Part shown: in pieces, positions 13,916-16,845 of the stretch | Position numbering within the stretch: position 1 is the first letter of the stretch | Layout: every line of letters starts with the position of its first letter | Assembly (NCBI GenBank): GCA_937973935.1 | Contig: CALJJF010000229.1 | Span: 1-16,845 of the forward strand | DNA: 16,845 nucleotides | DNA from: MKRK01 sp001896915 | Lineage (GTDB): Bacteria; Bacillota; Clostridia; Oscillospirales; Acutalibacteraceae | Direction: 5' to 3' | Translations under genes and position numbers: made by a program | Notes under the pieces: model-generated | Databases searched by the model: none | The model's input: the letters and a program-made list of their open reading frames with translations, nothing else | What the model was told of the DNA's origin: nothing

Positions 13916-13961
13916 TATACCGTAAACAGAAACTTTGACTTTTTCATAGGGATACGGTATA
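13916..13961 (+). promoter_or_regulatory. Inverted repeat bracketing the promoter of the membrane protein gene
   Basis: TATACCGTA (13916-13924) and TACGGTATA (13953-13961) are a perfect 9-bp inverted repeat. One arm is upstream of the -35 and the other overlaps the start of the -10, with centres 37 bp apart (three to four helix turns). This arrangement suits a looped or paired repressor site. No regulator gene is next to it. Confidence 0.5.
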
Positions 13962-13963
13962 CT
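13935..13963 (+). promoter_or_regulatory. Promoter of the seven-segment membrane protein gene
   Basis: TTGACT (13935-13940), 17-bp spacer, TATACT (13958-13963): 5 of 6 at both boxes. The expected start is near 13970, giving a short leader to the ATG at 13998. Confidence 0.8.
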
Positions 13964-13997
13964 GTTCTTAGCTTTCTATGAAAGGAACCACACCGAA

Positions 13998-14654
13998 ATG
14001 GATATGTTTTTTAGTATCACCATCGGGGTCTTGCTCACCGCCGCTGTGGTATTTGCAATCATCAACCGCAGCCACGGCACCGGATTTGTTGTCAGAACCG
14101 TTTGGGCAAGTGTAACCTTATCCGTATTTCTGACCGGATGGCTCATTGCTTTTCATGATGTAATCGAAACACTGGAACTCACAGCGACTTACTCAAACAT
14201 TTTTCTTTCTGTTTGTCTGGGACTTGTCTGGGTTTGTGTAATCACCCTGATCATCAGCCTCTTTACCAAGGGTAAGCATAACAACAAGCTGTTTTATATT
14301 ACCCTGTTTCTCGTCACCGGTGTGCTGCTTGCCCTTGCTATCAACGGTATCATGGCGCATTTTGGTGACATCACGCAAACTGTTATCTTTTTACCATTAT
14401 TTTACCCCATGCTGTGTATGCTTCTTGCCTCTCTGTTTCAAGGCACAGATACCAAGCCGGGTCGCAACAAGCTGCTTATCGTGTCGGGTGTGTATCTTCT
14501 GATTATCCTTGCCGTCATCATTTTTTCAATCTATAACTTTTATCAAACCATCGGGCAAATCATTATCACCAATCCTCAATTTGCTCTGATTGCCCTTATT
14601 CTGCTCTCCTTCCCAAGCGTCCCCATGCTGACTCTGTTAAAAAAGAAATCCTAG
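13998..14654 (+). CDS. Integral membrane protein of unknown function, about seven segments
   Basis: 218 residues, very hydrophobic. Likely membrane segments: 5-22, 33-52, 67-89, 99-120, 127-147, 158-180 and 192-212. A short basic loop (KGKHNNK, 91-97) and another (DTKPGRNK, 151-158) suggest cytoplasmic sides, and the end LLKKKS is basic. No recognised catalytic motif, Walker box or transporter signature. The ATG is preceded by AAAGGA 12 nt away, a rather long spacing. It stands alone between the GH16 terminator and the B12 riboswitch unit, with its own promoter flanked by an inverted repeat. I do not recognise the family. Confidence 0.8.
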   Translation: MDMFFSITIGVLLTAAVVFAIINRSHGTGFVVRTVWASVTLSVFLTGWLIAFHDVIETLELTATYSNIFLSVCLGLVWVCVITLIISLFTKGKHNNKLFYITLFLVTGVLLALAINGIMAHFGDITQTVIFLPLFYPMLCMLLASLFQGTDTKPGRNKLLIVSGVYLLIILAVIIFSIYNFYQTIGQIIITNPQFALIALILLSFPSVPMLTLLKKKS

Positions 14655-14709
14655 ATTAACTATGATGGATTTCCTAGCAGGAACCTCCGGCGGCGATCCA
14701 TTGTTTTGT

Positions 14710-14737
14710 TTGACTAAAAGCAAAACTATGCTATAAT
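14710..14737 (+). promoter_or_regulatory. Promoter of the B12 riboswitch-ECF operon
   Basis: TTGACT (14710-14715), 16-bp spacer, TGC then a perfect TATAAT (14732-14737). The start is expected near 14744, just before the riboswitch. Confidence 0.85.
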
Positions 14738-14747
14738 GATACAAATG

Positions 14748-14905
14748 AATCATTTTCTGCGGTGAAGGGAATACGGTGGAAATCCGTAACAGCCCCCGCT
14801 ACTGTAACGCTGACGAAACCCAATATGTCACCGGTCAAACGGGAAGACGGGCGAAGGATGAAGCGAAGTCAGGAGACCTGCCGAAGAAAATCGTAAGGAT
14901 ACATG
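14748..14905 (+). ncRNA. Cobalamin riboswitch
   Basis: The conserved core is present in order: GGTGAAGGGAA (14761-14771), ACGGTGGAAATCCGTAACAG (14773-14792), CCCCCGCTACTGTAACG (14793-14809) and the B12 box AGTCAGGAGACCTGCC (14867-14882). It senses cobalamin and lowers expression of the downstream ECF genes when the vitamin is abundant. The outer limits are estimated from spacing. A terminator that overlaps an alternative pairing follows, so control is probably by transcription termination. Confidence 0.95.
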
Positions 14906-14922
14906 CTGTTTCGGCGGGAAAC

Positions 14923-14975
14923 TGCGGTTTTATTTTGCATTTGACCGTGCCGCAATGGGCGCGGTTTTTATTTTT
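14923..14975 (+). terminator. Riboswitch-controlled attenuator before ecfT
   Basis: The terminator stem ACCGTGCC (14944-14951) / GGCGCGGT (14958-14965) is 8 bp with one G-T pair and a 6-nt loop, followed by TTTTATTTTT. An upstream TGCGG (14923-14927) can pair with CCGCA (14950-14954), which would break the terminator and act as anti-terminator. The ecfT ribosome site AGGAGG (14976-14981) comes right after the T-run. Confidence 0.8.
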
Positions 14976-14987
14976 AGGAGGATGACA

Positions 14988-15866
14988 ATGAAACAAAGTG
15001 AATTTGCGAGCTATCATCCCCTTGTAAATTTTTTTTATTTTGTAATGACTGCTTCCGTAACCATGTTTTCGATGCACCCGGTGTTTCTCACCCTAAGCCT
15101 TGTTTCTGCCACCGCCCTTTCCGTCATGATCAACCGTAGCAAAACCTTTCGGTTCAATGCATTGGCCATGCTGCCCATGCTTTTCTTTTTGGCTGTCGTC
15201 AACCCCTTTTTCAGCCGAAAGGGTGTCACCATTCTGTTTCCCCTGGGCGACAGCTACATCACTCTGGAATCCGTTGTATATGGTATTTTCGCCGCTGTCA
15301 TGCTGGTCGCAATCCTGATCCTTCTGTCCTCCTTCAATGCAGTGATTGCCGAGGATAAGCTGATGTATCTGCTCTCCCGCCTTCCTTCCACCGCTCTGAT
15401 TATCTCCATGGTGTTTCGTCTTGTCCCCCGTTTCAAACGGCAAATCGCTGTGATTGCGGGCGCACGAAAAGCAATGGGGCTTGACCCGCTCTCCGGCAAA
15501 TACCGTGAGCGGGTGAGAAACGGGCTGAAAATCATTTCCATTCTCCTGTCCTGGGCAATGGAAAACGCCCTGGAAACCGCAGATTCTATGAAAGCAAGAG
15601 GCTATGGTCTGCCTGGCAGAAGCTCCTTCACACTCTTTCGGTTTTCCCGACGGGACAGGGTTCTTCTGGCCGTCATGCTGCTCCTGACCGTGGGCACGCT
15701 GATATGCTTCGCTTCGGGTCAATGCAGCTTTGTGTTTTATCCCCGGCTGGGATCGGTTTCTGTTAACCCTTATCTGGTTCTGGGCGGGATTTGCTTTGGT
15801 TTTTTGTCTTTTCTTCCTATCATTCTTGAGCTTGGAGGTGAGTTGTCATGGCGCTTCTCGAAATAA
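14988..15866 (+). CDS. ecfT: ECF transporter transmembrane component T
   Basis: 292 residues. EcfT couples the ATPases to a substrate-binding S component in energy-coupling factor importers; it is a membrane protein related to CbiQ. Several membrane segments are seen (about 12-30, 33-47, 58-75, 95-115, 225-242, 262-280). The two coupling motifs are present: ARKAMGLD (159-166; ARK in place of the common ARG) and MKARGYG (201-207) in the cytoplasmic helices. The start at 14988 has AGGAGG 6 nt upstream; an in-frame ATG at 14955 lies inside the attenuator and is rejected. Overlaps the ATPase gene by 19 bases. B12 riboswitch control suggests cobalamin, a precursor or cobalt as substrate; no S component is in the window. 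Confidence 0.93.
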   Translation: MKQSEFASYHPLVNFFYFVMTASVTMFSMHPVFLTLSLVSATALSVMINRSKTFRFNALAMLPMLFFLAVVNPFFSRKGVTILFPLGDSYITLESVVYGIFAAVMLVAILILLSSFNAVIAEDKLMYLLSRLPSTALIISMVFRLVPRFKRQIAVIAGARKAMGLDPLSGKYRERVRNGLKIISILLSWAMENALETADSMKARGYGLPGRSSFTLFRFSRRDRVLLAVMLLLTVGTLICFASGQCSFVFYPRLGSVSVNPYLVLGGICFGFLSFLPIILELGGELSWRFSK

Positions 15867-16845
15867 AACAATTCGGTTTTTCTTACGGCACCGACACAGA
15901 ACAAGCCGTGCACAATATCACCTTTTCGGTGAACGAAGGGGAATTCCTTCTTCTCATCGGTCCGTCCGGTGGCGGAAAAACAACAGTACTTCGCCATTTA
16001 AAACCCGAAATCGCTCCCTTTGGCAAATCCTACGGGGAAATTCTATACCGCGGCAGGGAGATGAAGCAACTCCCCAAGAGAGTTTCCGCCACCGAAATCG
16101 GCTTTGTGATGCAAAACCCGGACAATCAAATTGTCACCGACAAGGTCTGGCATGAATTGTCCTTCGGACTGGAGAACCTGGGGATCGCCCCCTCTGTTAT
16201 TCGGCGAAGAGTGGCAGAAATGGCAAGCTTCTTCGGGATTGGCGACTGGTTTCGCAAAGACATCGGAGAGCTTTCGGGGGGACAGAAGCAGCTGCTGAAT
16301 TTGGCTGGCGTTATGGTTATGCAGCCGAAGGTGCTGATTTTGGATGAGCCCACCTCCCAGCTTGATCCCATTGCCGCTTCCGAATTTCTCGATACCTTGA
16401 CGAAAATCAACCGGGAGCTGGGTACGACGGTCGTTTTATCGGAACACCGTCTGGAGGAGATCTACTGCGTGTCTGACCGTGTTGCCGTTATTGAACAAGG
16501 CCGCCTTTTATCAATCGGCACTCCCCGCCATGTGGGCGACCAGCTATCAACTGACCGGCAAAGCACCAGCTTTTCCGGGCTGCCCACCCCCATTCAGGTG
16601 TACAGCGCCATACGGGAAGGACACTGCCCCTTGACCGTGAGAGAAGGAAGACAATGGTTGCAAACCGTTGTGCCCGCTGTGAAACACAAAAGCCTCACAA
16701 AACCGCTTTCCGCCAAACATCCCGCTGCCGTGGAGCTTAAGGACGTTTTTTTTAAGTATCACAAAACCGGTCCGGATGTGCTGTCGGGCGTCAACCTGAC
16801 CGCATACCAAGGTGAGCTTCTTTGCGTCGTGGGCGGCAACGGAAC
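15848..16845 (+). CDS. ecfA: Fused ECF transporter ATPase EcfA-EcfA' (cut by window edge)
   Basis: 332 codons are visible and the gene runs off the right end. The first ABC domain has Walker A GPSGGGKTT (38-46), Q-loop QNPDNQ (89-94, as usual for EcfA), signature LSGGQ (142-146), Walker B VLILDEP (162-168) with D-loop QLDP (171-174), and the switch histidine H200. After a linker (about 235-295), a second ABC domain starts (ELKDVFFKYHKTGPDVLSGV) and ends in its Walker A (VVGGNG) at the edge. So both ATPases of the importer are in one chain. The ATG at 15848 has GGAGG (15835-15839) 8 nt upstream, inside ecfT, so translation is coupled. Confidence 0.94.
   Translation, partial: MALLEIKQFGFSYGTDTEQAVHNITFSVNEGEFLLLIGPSGGGKTTVLRHLKPEIAPFGKSYGEILYRGREMKQLPKRVSATEIGFVMQNPDNQIVTDKVWHELSFGLENLGIAPSVIRRRVAEMASFFGIGDWFRKDIGELSGGQKQLLNLAGVMVMQPKVLILDEPTSQLDPIAASEFLDTLTKINRELGTTVVLSEHRLEEIYCVSDRVAVIEQGRLLSIGTPRHVGDQLSTDRQSTSFSGLPTPIQVYSAIREGHCPLTVREGRQWLQTVVPAVKHKSLTKPLSAKHPAAVELKDVFFKYHKTGPDVLSGVNLTAYQGELLCVVGGNG

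Noticed and set aside
14645..14680. Possible terminator after the membrane protein (GAAATCC/GGATTTC)
   Set aside because: The stem is only 7 bp and is not followed by a T-run.

Overview
The window looks like chromosomal DNA of a spore-forming Clostridia member (Firmicutes), probably near the Oscillospiraceae/Ruminococcaceae. The reasons are the sporulation genes yqfC, yqfD and ylbJ around the phoH-ybeY-dgkA-era-recO core, strong Shine-Dalgarno sites, TTG and GTG starts, extended -10 sigma-A type promoters, and a B12 riboswitch in front of a group II-type ECF transporter. The family placement is inference; nothing in the window fixes the species.

Layout. (1) 1-5923, all on the minus strand: a housekeeping cluster read yqfC, yqfD, phoH, ybeY, dgkA, era, a YqzL-like small gene, recO, and mutS2 running off the left edge. 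Compared with Bacillus subtilis order, the pgpH/yqfF gene between phoH and ybeY and the cdd gene before era are missing. phoH has its own promoter overlapping the yqfD stop, and a structured leader of about 220 nt. (2) 5997-7339, plus strand: ylbJ and a small four-cysteine protein, closed by a long bidirectional terminator. (3) 7410-9434, minus strand: a seven-repeat beta-propeller lipoprotein with its own promoter, then a two-gene unit (a DUF6530-like gene followed by a degenerate GIY-YIG-like gene) driven by a near-consensus promoter with an 8-bp tandem repeat in its leader. (4) 9714-14654, plus strand: an SPFH/band-7 membrane protein; a 967-residue secreted GH16 beta-glucanase with duplicated C-terminal modules joined by threonine linkers; and a seven-segment membrane protein of unknown function. 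Each has its own promoter. (5) 14710-16845, plus strand: a cobalamin riboswitch with an attenuator, an EcfT gene and a fused EcfA-EcfA' ATPase gene that is cut by the right edge.

How parts work together. The left cluster combines ribosome maturation (Era, YbeY), lipid/undecaprenol recycling (DgkA), recombination (RecO, MutS2) and spore-envelope genes (YqfC, YqfD). The right edge is a B12-responsive vitamin or cobalt uptake operon whose S component must lie outside the window. The middle is accessory: a polysaccharide-degrading enzyme and several surface or membrane proteins.

I did not find a clear new defence or mobile system: no CRISPR array, transposase, integrase, tRNA or rRNA was seen. 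The best candidates for something undescribed are the duplicated modules of the GH16 enzyme, the DUF6530/GIY-YIG-like pair with its repeat leader, the phoH leader RNA, and a possible AUA start codon for ybeY.
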